Below are positions 28,901 to 36,558 of a stretch of 36,558 nt of DNA, one piece after another. The stretch comes from Pseudomonadota bacterium (GTDB taxonomy: Bacteria; Pseudomonadota; Alphaproteobacteria; Rhizobiales; Xanthobacteraceae). The notes under the pieces were generated by a model. The model was not told the DNA's origin and made no database searches. It saw only the letters and a list, made by a program, of their open reading frames with translations. The DNA is taken from NCBI GenBank assembly GCA_023435725.1, contig JAEYRD010000178.1, positions 1 through 36,558 on the forward strand, given 5' to 3'. How positions within the stretch are numbered: the stretch's first letter is position 1; each line of letters opens with the position of its first letter. The position numbers and the translations under genes were made by a program.

Positions 28901-30610
28901 TCAGCGACCCAAGGCTTCGAGCCGGTCCTTGGCTTCGCGAATACCGCCGCTCTGTGCTTTCGCATAGAGCTCTCGTGCCTTGGCCGTTTCACCGCGAGTT
29001 CCGTAGGTGCGCCAAGCTGACAAAACCACGGGATCATATGTTTCCGCGAGCATGAAGCGTGCCCGCGCACTGTCGTTCTCGGCGGCACGCTCAAGCACGA
29101 TCCTTGCCGCGCCGATGTTGCCCTGGTCAAGCAAGGCGCTGGCGCGCGCAATCAGTCTGGCCTCCTCTGCCTTGTCCTGATTTGCAGTTACCGGCATTTC
29201 CGAGGCTGCCTGATCCGCGGTCGGTGTCACCGGCCGGATCGGATCCTCAATTGCACGCGTCGCCGTTACGCGCTCGTCAATGGGACGTTGCGCGGATGCA
29301 GGGGCGCGCGATATGCCTTCTGTCTTACTCCGCTCCTGCTGCAGCGCTATTGCGCCCTCCGCCGCCGGTTTCTGCTGCTTGGCCGTCTCGTTCGCCTGGC
29401 GCGTTGCGGCAAGTTCGGTAGCCAGCGCCGCGGCGCGGGCCTGTGCCTCTTCAAGGGCGCGACGTTGTTGCTCGGCGCTCGCCAGTACAGCCTTTGCCTC
29501 GGTCGTCGCCTTGTCGAGGGCGGCAGACCTTTCCTGCTCCTTTTGCAGAGATTGGCGCAGTTCCGCGATCTCGCGCGCCGTCGCGAGTCTCTCCTGCGCG
29601 CCCGTCTCGTCTGCCCTGCGCGTTGCGGCAAGTTCGGCGGCCAGCGCCGCGGCGCGGGCCTGTGCCTCTTCGAGCGCGTGACGCTGTTGCTCAGCGCCCG
29701 CCATGACAGTTCTTGTCTCGGCCGTCGCCTTATCGAGGACGGCTGACCTTTCCTGCTCCTGCCGCAGAGACTGGCGCAGTTCCGCGATCTCGCGCGCCGT
29801 CGCGAGTTTTTCCTGCGCGCCCGTCTCGTCTGCCTTGCGCGTTGCGGCAAGTTCGGCGGCCAGCGCCGCGGCGCGGGCTTGTGCCTCTTCGAGCGCGCGA
29901 CGCTGTTGCTCAGCGCTCGCCATGACAGCTGTCGCCTCGCTCGTCGCCTTATCGAGGGCGGCTGACCTTTCCTGCTCCTGCTGCAGAGATTGGCGCAGCT
30001 CCGCGATCACGCGTCCCGCCGCGAGTTTCTCCTGGGCGCTCGTCTCGTCCGCCTTGCGCGTTGCGGCAAGTTCGCTGGCGAGCGCTGTGGTGCGGGCCTG
30101 TTCCTGTTTAAGGGATTGCTCCAGCGCTTCCGCCGTACCTTCTGCTGCCTTCCTTTGCCGTTCCTCCTGGTCTTGGGACTTGCTCGAGAGTGCCAACGTC
30201 GTTTCCAAGTGGCTGCGGAGCTTAATGAGTTCGACCGTTAGTGCGGCGGATCTTTCGCGTTCTTGATGTAGAGATTGCAGCAATTTAGCGGACGGCGTCG
30301 TCAATTCCCCCGTCTGTGCATCATTAGGCGAGGCGTCCTCTTCAAGCACTTGGCGGTGCTGCATGGTCCCGGCTGACAACGCCGGTCCCGAGATCCCGGC
30401 GTTCTGCGCGGGGACCTCATTCGTCTCGCGCCTAACGGGCCTTTGCGATGCGACGGCGATCTCCGACTCCAAATTGAGTTCGACGGGGTGTCTGGCGTCG
30501 GTCCCTTCTGAAACCTCGTGTCCGCTGAATTGGTCGAACACACCGAAGAGTGCTGCTGCGAGCAGAACTACAATTATTACACAGACAGTGAGCCATTTTT
30601 CCAAATGCAT
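28901..30610 (-). CDS. Membrane-anchored coiled-coil protein with 73-residue tandem repeats
   Basis: 569 residues. One N-terminal membrane segment (WLTVCVIIVVLLAAALFGVF) is followed by a variable linker, a long coiled coil, and a C-terminal SEL1/TPR-like part (ARASALLDQGNIGAARIVLE, RARFMLAETYDP, YGTRGETAKARELYAKAQ). The coiled coil holds three near-identical 73-residue repeats plus a partial fourth; each begins ELAATRKADE and contains IAELRQSLQQEQERSAALDK and LEEAQARAAALA. ATG 30610 has AAGGTGG about seven bases upstream; the ATG at 30643 is less likely. It heads the cassette and probably extends into the periplasm. No enzymatic motif is seen. Function unknown. Confidence 0.85.
   Translation of the reverse strand: MHLEKWLTVCVIIVVLLAAALFGVFDQFSGHEVSEGTDARHPVELNLESEIAVASQRPVRRETNEVPAQNAGISGPALSAGTMQHRQVLEEDASPNDAQTGELTTPSAKLLQSLHQERERSAALTVELIKLRSHLETTLALSSKSQDQEERQRKAAEGTAEALEQSLKQEQARTTALASELAATRKADETSAQEKLAAGRVIAELRQSLQQEQERSAALDKATSEATAVMASAEQQRRALEEAQARAAALAAELAATRKADETGAQEKLATAREIAELRQSLRQEQERSAVLDKATAETRTVMAGAEQQRHALEEAQARAAALAAELAATRRADETGAQERLATAREIAELRQSLQKEQERSAALDKATTEAKAVLASAEQQRRALEEAQARAAALATELAATRQANETAKQQKPAAEGAIALQQERSKTEGISRAPASAQRPIDERVTATRAIEDPIRPVTPTADQAASEMPVTANQDKAEEARLIARASALLDQGNIGAARIVLERAAENDSARARFMLAETYDPVVLSAWRTYGTRGETAKARELYAKAQSGGIREAKDRLEALGR
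29402..30058. repeat. 219-bp tandem coding repeats (three copies)
   Basis: The marker CGTTGCGGCAAGTTCG recurs at 29402, 29621, 29840 and 30059, exactly 219 bases apart. The copies are close to identical at DNA level, which points to recent duplication. 219 bp equals 73 codons. Confidence 0.92.
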
Positions 30611-31149
30611 TCGCCCACCTTCGATGATCAGTGAGCGGTGCAAAAGACTCCGCTCGTATTCGGATCACACTTTGACCGGGCTACCCCGCAGCAATCGGGG
30701 CGAGCGACTTCGTCGAGATCACAATTAAATAATAAAAATAATATTTTTAAATCGCAATAAGTGTCAAATTAAATGATGGAGTCATTCGGGGGCCAGATCT
30801 TGTCATTAAGTCAAGCGTCTTGGCATCCAGCTTGAGTCGGTTTCCGGAGGCGAGTTCGGTCGTCCAACGAACAAGAACAATCATGCGGCTAGTGTGCATT
30901 GAAAGGCCTCTCCGAACGCTTCGACGATCTTCAACGCTCTGGCGATGACGGGGGTGGTCCTATCGCTCTGAAACGTCAACTGAGCTTACCGAGTGAGGGC
31001 GCAAAATGTGCTCGGAAGGCGCTTTAGGAACTTCATGCAGCAGCGGCTTGATCAGTGTCCTTCTGTCCTTGTGAATGAACCTCTGCCTAGTCCGGTCAGA
31101 CTAATCATCACCGGAGTTTTGCATCACACCCACCCCGGGGCTGGAAAGC

Positions 31150-31185
31150 CGCCGCCAGCGCGACATTTAAGCGGGCGGCGTTTTT
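31150..31185 (+). terminator. Terminator-like hairpin without an upstream gene
   Basis: CGCCGCC (31150-31156) pairs with GGCGGCG (31174-31180), and TTTTT follows. Since no plus-strand gene precedes it within 4.7 kb, it may end a small RNA. Confidence 0.5.
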
Positions 31186-31372
31186 GTTGGAGTGTCCTGA
31201 CCTGCCTTCGCGAGTGCCCTAACTAGGACAGCACCGGCCGGCCGCACCCCAAATCGCGGAGGGTGCAGGGGGCCCTGCCACGCCAACTGATCCTGTTCAG
31301 AGCGAGAGGAACGCACGGCGCATTTGGGCCTTCCCGGGCGCTCACGGGATCAACAAATCCAAGTAGATAGCG

Positions 31373-31387
31373 TTAAGAAGTCCTTAA
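31373..31387 (+). promoter_or_regulatory. Perfect CtrA-type box upstream of the TPR gene
   Basis: TTAA (31373-31376), GAAGTCC, TTAA (31384-31387). A TACAGT at 31399 is again 11 bases after the box. ATG at 31457. Confidence 0.7.
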
Positions 31388-31456
31388 TTGGCCAAACCTA
31401 CAGTCGACGGCACGGGGCCGGCGCCAGTGCCGGCATGAGCCGTCGAACTGGAAGAA

Positions 31457-34400
31457 ATGCCGCCAATGGCGCGAGAGGCTGCCGCTGGATTTGTGTCGCG
31501 AGCCCGTGCCTTGGTGCGTGGGCTGTCGCGTCATGTCCGCAAGGCGCCTGCGCTGGCGGCGTGCCTCCTGATCGGCCTCGGTGCGCCTGCCCGTGCGGCC
31601 GATGCGGTCCGGGGCGAGGCGATTTTTTCGGCCGGCGGCGGATTCGCCCGTCTCGTGATCAAGCTCGGCGAGGATGTTCCGTCCGAGGTGACGACGGCCG
31701 GCTCCATTCTCATCGTCCGCTTCGATCGACCCGTCGAAATTCCCGTCGACCGCGTGCCCGAGGGTGCGCCTGACTACGTCAACTCCGCCCGCCGCGATCC
31801 CGACGGCAGCGCGATCCGCCTGTCGCTGGCGCGGCGCGTCACCGTCAACACCATGAATGCCGGCGAGCGTACCTTCATCGACCTCTTGCCCGAGGGCTGG
31901 AACGGGCCGCCGCCGAGCCTGCCGATTGACGTGGTCAAGGAACTGGCCGAGCGCGCGCGTGTGGCCGAACGGGCGTTGCGCGCCCAGCGCGCCGCGGCCG
32001 AGACCAGGAAGCGTCCGCAGATCCGCGTGCGCGCCTCGGTGCAGCCGACCTTCGTGCGCTTCGTGTTCGAGATGCCCGACGGCGTCGGCGTCTCCTCCGT
32101 GCTCAACGAGCAGAAGCTCACGCTCGCCTTCAACGCCAATCTCAGCTTCGACCTGGCGGATGCGGTGGTCGCCGCGCCGCCGAACGTCGCCTCGATCAAG
32201 CAGAAGGCCGACATCGACCAGACCACGGTCGAGATCGCGCTGATCGGCGACTCCGACGTGCACTCCTTCCGCGACGAGAAGAACTACGTCGTCGACGTCG
32301 CCTTCCAGCCGGAAAAAGGCAAAATGGCCGCGACGCCCGAGGCGGTGATCGCGCAGGCCAAGCCTGCCGGCCACGCACCGGCGCCGGCTCCGGAAAAGCC
32401 GACGGTCGAGAAGCCGAAGGACGCCCATCGCGAGATCGCACCGCCGACGTCGGAGACGATCGCGCGCGAAGCCAGGATCGAGGTGAAGCCCGAGGTCAAG
32501 CCGGAAGCTGCGCAAGCTGCAGAAGCGCCTAAGGAAGCCTCGAAGCCTGCGGCGCCTGCAGCAGAAGCAGCGGCATCGGTCGCTCCCGTCAGGCCGGCGG
32601 CACCTGCGGCAGCTGAAGTGCCGAAGGACGTCGTGAAAGAAGCCGCGAAGGAGCCGGTCAAGGACGTGTCCATCGCGGCTGCCGAGGCTCCGCCCGCGGA
32701 GACGGCGGCTCCGGCCACGCTGCAGCCCGCGGCCGCCAGCGTTGATGCGCGCCGCGACAGCGACGGCCTGCGCGTGATGTTCCCGCTGCAGGTAGCGACG
32801 CCCGCGGCGGCGTTCCGCCGTGGCGACACGGTGTGGCTGGTATTCGACTCGCCGAAGCCGATCGACGTCGAGGCGATCCGCACCAAGGGGGGCGCGATGA
32901 TCGGCGAGGTCAGCCGCGTGCCGCTCGACAAGGGGCAGGCGGTTCGCATCCGTCTCACCCGGCCGCTGGTCTACTCGCTGACCAGCGAGGAAGTCGGCAA
33001 GGAGACCAACTGGCTGCTGACGCTCGCCGACAAGATCCAGGCGACGCCGCTGCCGCTGATGATGGCGCGCAACATCACCGACCCCGCGCTCGCTAACATC
33101 GCTATCCCCTTCGCCAATCCGGGCCTCTTGCACAAGCTGATCGATCCCGACGCAGGCGATACGCTCTATGTCGTCACCGCGCAGCGGCCGGTGCGCGGCT
33201 TCATCAAGCGGCAGGATCTCGTCGATCTCTCGCTGCTGGAATCCGCACACGGCATCGCGATCCGGCCGAACTCCGACGAGGTCGGCGTCGAGGTGGGGGC
33301 CGACAAGGTCATTCTCGGCAAGAAGGGCGGACTGACGCTGTCGCCGGTCGACATCTCGGCCGAGCGTGCGCCGACCGCGGTGCGGCCGATCTTCAGTCCC
33401 GAAGCCTGGCGCAAGGGGCAGTCCGAAAACTTCATGGCGCGCCAGAGCGAGTTGATCACGGCGATCTCCGCCGTCGATCCGGCGCAGCGTTCGCTGCCGC
33501 GGCTCGACCTTGCGCAGTTCTACATGTCGCGGGCCATGTATTACGAAGCCAAATCCGTGACCGACGTGATGCTGGCCGATCCCCTCAACAAGGAGGAGAG
33601 CGCGGCACTGATCATGCATGCGATCGCGAGCATCCTGATCGGCCGGCCGGCGCAAGGTCTGAAGGACCTCGCCAATCCCGCGATCGGCAACAGTCATGAT
33701 TCCCAGCTCTGGAAGGCGCTCGCTTACGCACGCCAGGGCAAATGGGCGGACGCGCGCGAGAAGTTCAAGAACGTCGAATTCGCCATCGCCTCACTGCCGC
33801 TCGACATCCAGCGCATCGTGACGATGGAGGCGATGCGCGCCTCGCTCGAGGTGAAGGACTATGCCGGTGCCTCCAAGCGACGCGGCGAGATCGAGGTGGT
33901 CGGCGTCTCGCCCGAAACCGCGCCGGGCTTTGCCGTGCTGCGCGGACGGCTTGCCGAGGCACTTGGCCACGACAAGGATGCGCTCGACGACTACAAATTC
34001 GCGGTCGCCTCGAACGATCGTCAGGCTGCGGCCGAGGCCAAGCAGCTCGAGGTGGCGCTGCGGCAGAAGCGCGACGAGATCGCCAAGGAAGACGCGCTGC
34101 GCGAGCTCGAGACGCTGGCGGTGACCTGGCGCGGCGACGCGATCGAGGTCAAGACACTCCAGATGCTGTCGCAGATGTATGCCGAGAACGGGCGCTACCG
34201 GGACGCACTCATGGCGGCGCGCACGGCGACAAGGCTTCTGCCCAACGCCGAAGCCTCGCGCCAGGCGCAGGACCTCGCCTCCGACCTGTTCACGCAGATA
34301 TTCCTTGGACCGAAGGGCGACGAACTGCCGCCAGTCGAGGCGCTTGGGATGTTCTACGAGTTCCGCGAGTTGACGCCGATCGGGCGGCGCGGCGACGAGC

Positions 34401-35173
34401 TGATCCGCCGTCTTGCCGATCGGCTCGCTTCGGTCGATCTCCTCGACCAGGCCGCCGAGCTCCTGCAATACCAGGTCGACCATCGCCTCGAAGGTGCAGC
34501 GCGCGCGCAGGTCGCCGCACGCCTCTCGATGATCTATCTCGCCAACCGCAGACCTGACCTGGCGATCACCGCATTGCGCGCAAGCCGGATCAGCGATCTC
34601 TCCGGCGAACTGCGTCAGCAGCGCCTGCTCCTTGAAGCGCGTGCGCAGAGCGATGTCGGCCGTCATGATCTCGCACTCGACATCGTCTCCAACGTCTCGG
34701 GGCGCGAGGTGCTCCGCCTTCGCTCCGATATCTTCTGGGCGGCGCGGCGCTGGCGCGAGTCCGCCGAGCAGATCGAGCTGTACTACGGCGAGCGTTTCCG
34801 CGACTTCAAGCCGCTCAACGCGGTCGAGAAGAGCGATATCATCCGCGCCGCCGTCGGTTACGCGCTCGCTGACGACTCGATCGGCCAGTCGCGCTTCCGC
34901 GAGAAATACGCGCCGCTGATGAGCGAGAGCGCCGACCGTCTCGCCTTCGATATCGCGAGCAAGCCAACTGCGGCCTCCAGCGCCGAATTCGCCGAGATCG
35001 CCAAGCTCGCTGCCAGCGTCGACACGCTCGACGGCTTCCTGCGCGAGATGAAGCAGCGCTTTCCCGACGCAACCGCCCGTGCGCCGGCCTCGTCGCAGGC
35101 CAGGGACGAGACCGAGCATACCGGCTCGCTGCCCACGATCCCGGTCGTGCGGCAGATCAAGGTGACGCGGTAG
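31457..35173 (+). CDS. Large exported TPR protein with AMIN-like domains
   Basis: 1,238 residues. A signal peptide (ALAACLLIGLGAPARAAD, cut near residue 48) leads to an AMIN-like beta domain (FARLVIKLGEDVPSEV ... LIVRFDRPVEIP). A Pro/Ala/Lys-rich linker (about 285-434) precedes a second AMIN-like unit (LRVMFPLQVATPAAAFRRGD, TVWLVFDSPKPIDVEAI). The C-terminal 600 residues are TPR-like helical repeats (QFYMSRAMYYEAKSV, KALAYARQGKWADAREKFKN, AENGRYRDALMAARTATRLL). AMIN domains bind peptidoglycan in secretins and amidases. The CtrA box and position between motE and fliOP suggest a flagellar or polar envelope role, which is inference. ATG 31466 is an alternative start. Confidence 0.85.
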   Translation: MPPMAREAAAGFVSRARALVRGLSRHVRKAPALAACLLIGLGAPARAADAVRGEAIFSAGGGFARLVIKLGEDVPSEVTTAGSILIVRFDRPVEIPVDRVPEGAPDYVNSARRDPDGSAIRLSLARRVTVNTMNAGERTFIDLLPEGWNGPPPSLPIDVVKELAERARVAERALRAQRAAAETRKRPQIRVRASVQPTFVRFVFEMPDGVGVSSVLNEQKLTLAFNANLSFDLADAVVAAPPNVASIKQKADIDQTTVEIALIGDSDVHSFRDEKNYVVDVAFQPEKGKMAATPEAVIAQAKPAGHAPAPAPEKPTVEKPKDAHREIAPPTSETIAREARIEVKPEVKPEAAQAAEAPKEASKPAAPAAEAAASVAPVRPAAPAAAEVPKDVVKEAAKEPVKDVSIAAAEAPPAETAAPATLQPAAASVDARRDSDGLRVMFPLQVATPAAAFRRGDTVWLVFDSPKPIDVEAIRTKGGAMIGEVSRVPLDKGQAVRIRLTRPLVYSLTSEEVGKETNWLLTLADKIQATPLPLMMARNITDPALANIAIPFANPGLLHKLIDPDAGDTLYVVTAQRPVRGFIKRQDLVDLSLLESAHGIAIRPNSDEVGVEVGADKVILGKKGGLTLSPVDISAERAPTAVRPIFSPEAWRKGQSENFMARQSELITAISAVDPAQRSLPRLDLAQFYMSRAMYYEAKSVTDVMLADPLNKEESAALIMHAIASILIGRPAQGLKDLANPAIGNSHDSQLWKALAYARQGKWADAREKFKNVEFAIASLPLDIQRIVTMEAMRASLEVKDYAGASKRRGEIEVVGVSPETAPGFAVLRGRLAEALGHDKDALDDYKFAVASNDRQAAAEAKQLEVALRQKRDEIAKEDALRELETLAVTWRGDAIEVKTLQMLSQMYAENGRYRDALMAARTATRLLPNAEASRQAQDLASDLFTQIFLGPKGDELPPVEALGMFYEFRELTPIGRRGDELIRRLADRLASVDLLDQAAELLQYQVDHRLEGAARAQVAARLSMIYLANRRPDLAITALRASRISDLSGELRQQRLLLEARAQSDVGRHDLALDIVSNVSGREVLRLRSDIFWAARRWRESAEQIELYYGERFRDFKPLNAVEKSDIIRAAVGYALADDSIGQSRFREKYAPLMSESADRLAFDIASKPTAASSAEFAEIAKLAASVDTLDGFLREMKQRFPDATARAPASSQARDETEHTGSLPTIPVVRQIKVTR

Positions 35174-35254
35174 GAACCCTGCTACCTCTGGGCCTCTCGA
35201 CAGGCGCCGCACGAGGCGGCAACCTGTATGCCTTCATGCCGGGAGAGCGTTGAT

Positions 35255-35491
35255 ATGGGCAAGCCTGCCAGGACCGAAGCCGAACTCATTGCGATGGCAC
35301 GAGCCGAATTGAAGGCCCATGCCGATGGCCCTGACGGCCTCGTCATCTCGATCATCCGCGACGGCGAAAGGTGGGAGTTCCGTGCGGATGCTGACGAAGC
35401 CACGCGAGAGCGGCCGGGGTTCCCCGAGAGCGTCGCCATGCTGGTGCAGATCGGTGATCACCTCAGCAAGCAATATGACGTGGAGGGGTAG
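35255..35491 (+). CDS. Small hypothetical protein
   Basis: 78 residues. GGGAGAG (35241-35247) lies eight bases before ATG 35255, a good ribosome site. The protein starts with a short helix (EAELIAMARAELKAHA) and a strand pair (GLVISIIRDGERWEFRAD), ending in a helix (SVAMLVQIGDHLSKQYDV). No signal peptide or known motif. It is 81 bases after the TPR gene and convergent with fliP. An in-frame ATG at 35228 would add nine residues. I do not recognise the family. Confidence 0.6.
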   Translation: MGKPARTEAELIAMARAELKAHADGPDGLVISIIRDGERWEFRADADEATRERPGFPESVAMLVQIGDHLSKQYDVEG

Positions 35492-35534
35492 GTGCCCGCC
35501 GCGCCCTCCTTGGCAATGACGAGCGGGGAGACCG

Positions 35535-36293
35535 CTACCCACCGTAACTCTGCACCAAACTCCCCGCCACCAGCGACCAGCCATCCACCAGCACGAAGAA
35601 GATCAGCTTGAACGGCAGCGAGATCGTCGCCGGCGGCAGCATCATCATGCCCATCGACATCAGCACGGAAGCGACGACGAGGTCGATGATCAGGAAGGGC
35701 AGGAACAGGAGGAAACCGATCTCGAAGGCCCGCTTCAGCTCCGAGATCATGAAGGCGGGAACGAGGATGCGCAGTGCAAGCTCGTCAGGTGTGGCCGGCG
35801 GCGGCTCGCCGGACAGATCCAGGAACAGCTTGAGGTCCTTCTCGCGCACGTTCTTCTGCATGAAGGCCCGCAACGGAACGGAGGCGCGCTGGAGCGCATC
35901 CTCGACGCCAAGCTGGTTTGCGACGAGCGGACGGATGCCCTCGTCGTAGGATTTTTGCAGGACCGGTCCCATCACGAAGAAGGTGAGGAACATCGCCAGC
36001 GCAATGATCACCGAGTTCGGCGGCGCGGTCGCCGTGCCCATCGCGGTGCGCAGCAGCGACAGCACGACCACGATGCGCGTGAACGACGTCATCATGATCA
36101 GGATCGACGGTGCGATCGACAGCACCGTGAGCAGCGCGATGAGCTGGATCGCGCGCTCGGTGACGCCGCCGCCGCCGGCTTGGCCGCCGAGATTGATGCT
36201 GATGTCCTGCGCATGCGCAAGGCTCGCGAGCGAAGCCGCGCCGATCAGGACAGAAAGAAAAAGAACTCTACGCGGGAGGGCCGACAGCCTCAC
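35535..36293 (-). CDS. fliP: Flagellar export gate protein FliP
   Basis: 252 residues. A cleavable signal peptide (LFLSVLIGAASLASLAHAQ) is followed by membrane segments with the FliP signatures ALLTVLSIAPSILIMMTSFT, RIVVVLSLLRTAMGT, MFLTFFVMGPVL and the C-terminal FLLFLPFLIIDLVVASVLMS, MGMMMLPPATISLPFKLIFF. FliP pentamers form the core of the flagellar export gate with FliQ and FliR. It overlaps fliO by four bases (ATGA). Confidence 0.97.
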   Translation of the reverse strand: MRLSALPRRVLFLSVLIGAASLASLAHAQDISINLGGQAGGGGVTERAIQLIALLTVLSIAPSILIMMTSFTRIVVVLSLLRTAMGTATAPPNSVIIALAMFLTFFVMGPVLQKSYDEGIRPLVANQLGVEDALQRASVPLRAFMQKNVREKDLKLFLDLSGEPPPATPDELALRILVPAFMISELKRAFEIGFLLFLPFLIIDLVVASVLMSMGMMMLPPATISLPFKLIFFVLVDGWSLVAGSLVQSYGG

Positions 36294-36558
36294 GAAGACG
36301 GCTTCGGACGGCCGAGCAGCGAGGCCATCTCGTCTTCGAGATTTTCAAAGCTGGTCTTCTCGCCGGCGGGCTTGGCCGGCGCGGGCGGAGCCGGCGGCTC
36401 TGGAGCAACCGGAGGCGAAGCTGGCTCGCCAGCGGGCCGGCGCAGCGCGGCTTCGAGCCGCTGGGCCATCTCGGCGAGATTCTGCTCGGCGCTCGATGGC
36501 GCAGCAGCTGCGGGAGCCGGCGGAGGAGCGGGGGGAGCCTGCGGCACGGGAGGAGGAG
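36290..36558 (-). CDS. fliO: FliO (C-terminal part, truncated by window edge)
   Basis: The minus-strand frame is open to the window end, so the N-terminus with the membrane segment is missing. The visible 88 residues are Pro/Ala-rich with a helical stretch (EQNLAEMAQRLEAALRRP) and a conserved-looking end (FENLEDEMASLLGRPKPSS). A Pro/Ala-rich cytoplasmic tail is usual for FliO, and the four-base overlap with fliP supports the call. FliO assists FliP complex assembly. Without the N-terminus the assignment rests on context. Confidence 0.7.
   Translation of the reverse strand, partial: PPPVPQAPPAPPPAPAAAAPSSAEQNLAEMAQRLEAALRRPAGEPASPPVAPEPPAPPAPAKPAGEKTSFENLEDEMASLLGRPKPSS

Larger units (their letters stand above)
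30611..31456. other. 846-bp intergenic region with AT-rich patch and hairpins
   Basis: No credible gene. 30720-30775 is strikingly AT-rich (runs such as AATAATATTTTTAAAT), unlike anything else in the window. TCCGGT (31091-31096) and ACCGGA (31110-31115) form a hairpin followed by GTTTTG. A larger hairpin with T5 lies at 31150-31185. A perfect CtrA-type box is at 31373. A small RNA ending at 31185 is possible. Confidence 0.45.

Noticed and set aside
29402..30058. Regularly spaced repeats that might suggest a CRISPR or other non-coding array
   Set aside because: The 219-base period is a whole number of codons inside an intact coiled-coil gene, with no spacer structure.
31373..33697. Very long open frame on the minus strand opposite the TPR gene
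   Set aside because: It is antisense to a convincing exported protein, is Arg/His/Asp-rich with no domains, and is a typical high-GC shadow frame.

Overview
The window looks like part of the flagellar locus of a high-GC alphaproteobacterium, most likely Bradyrhizobium or a close Nitrobacteraceae relative. The grounds are FlbT and FlaF beside two large flagellins with a beta-rich central insert, FliX divergent from flgI, a DksA that keeps one zinc-finger cysteine, DUF6468-MotE after fliM, and intergenic palindromes of the type common in Bradyrhizobium. No rRNA, tRNA, CRISPR array or transposase was found.

Layout. 1-1173: 3' part of flgL. 1245-6420: four tightly packed plus-strand genes (glycosyltransferase-like, PLP fold-type I enzyme, ATP-grasp ligase, PLP decarboxylase). 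6493-11785: flbT (minus), two tandem flagellins, flaF and a small unknown gene. 11789-14321 (minus): a FlaG-like protein, FlgN-like chaperone, rod-binding protein and FlgI. 14591-15004: divergent fliX. 15041-19461: dksA, an HxlR/NmrA-like pair, an epimerase and a hydratase, between two palindromic repeats. 19585-23057 (minus): flgF-flgG-flgA-flgH. 23441-26377 (plus): fliL-fliM-DUF6468-motE. 26528-30610 (minus): a four-gene envelope/periplasmic cassette with no flagellar homology, apparently lower in GC. 31457-35173: a 1,238-residue exported TPR protein. 35535-36558 (minus): fliO (partial) and fliP.

Regulation can be read from the DNA. TTAA-N7-TTAA boxes, matching the known CtrA consensus, lie upstream of the four-gene operon, the second flagellin and the TPR gene, with near matches before the first flagellin, flaF, fliX and fliL. 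Sigma-54 type -24/-12 elements with exact GG-N10-GC spacing lie upstream of flgI and flgF. This fits a Caulobacter-like hierarchy in which CtrA acts early and FliX/FlbD/sigma-54 act later.

The best candidate for an undescribed system is the 1245-6420 operon: it sits between flgL and the flagellin block, has its own perfect CtrA box, and encodes a transferase, a ligase and two PLP enzymes. It could make or attach a small molecule, possibly on the flagellum, but that role is inference. The second candidate is the 26528-30610 cassette (coiled-coil repeat protein, orphan TAXI binding protein, VasI-like protein, DsrE-like protein).
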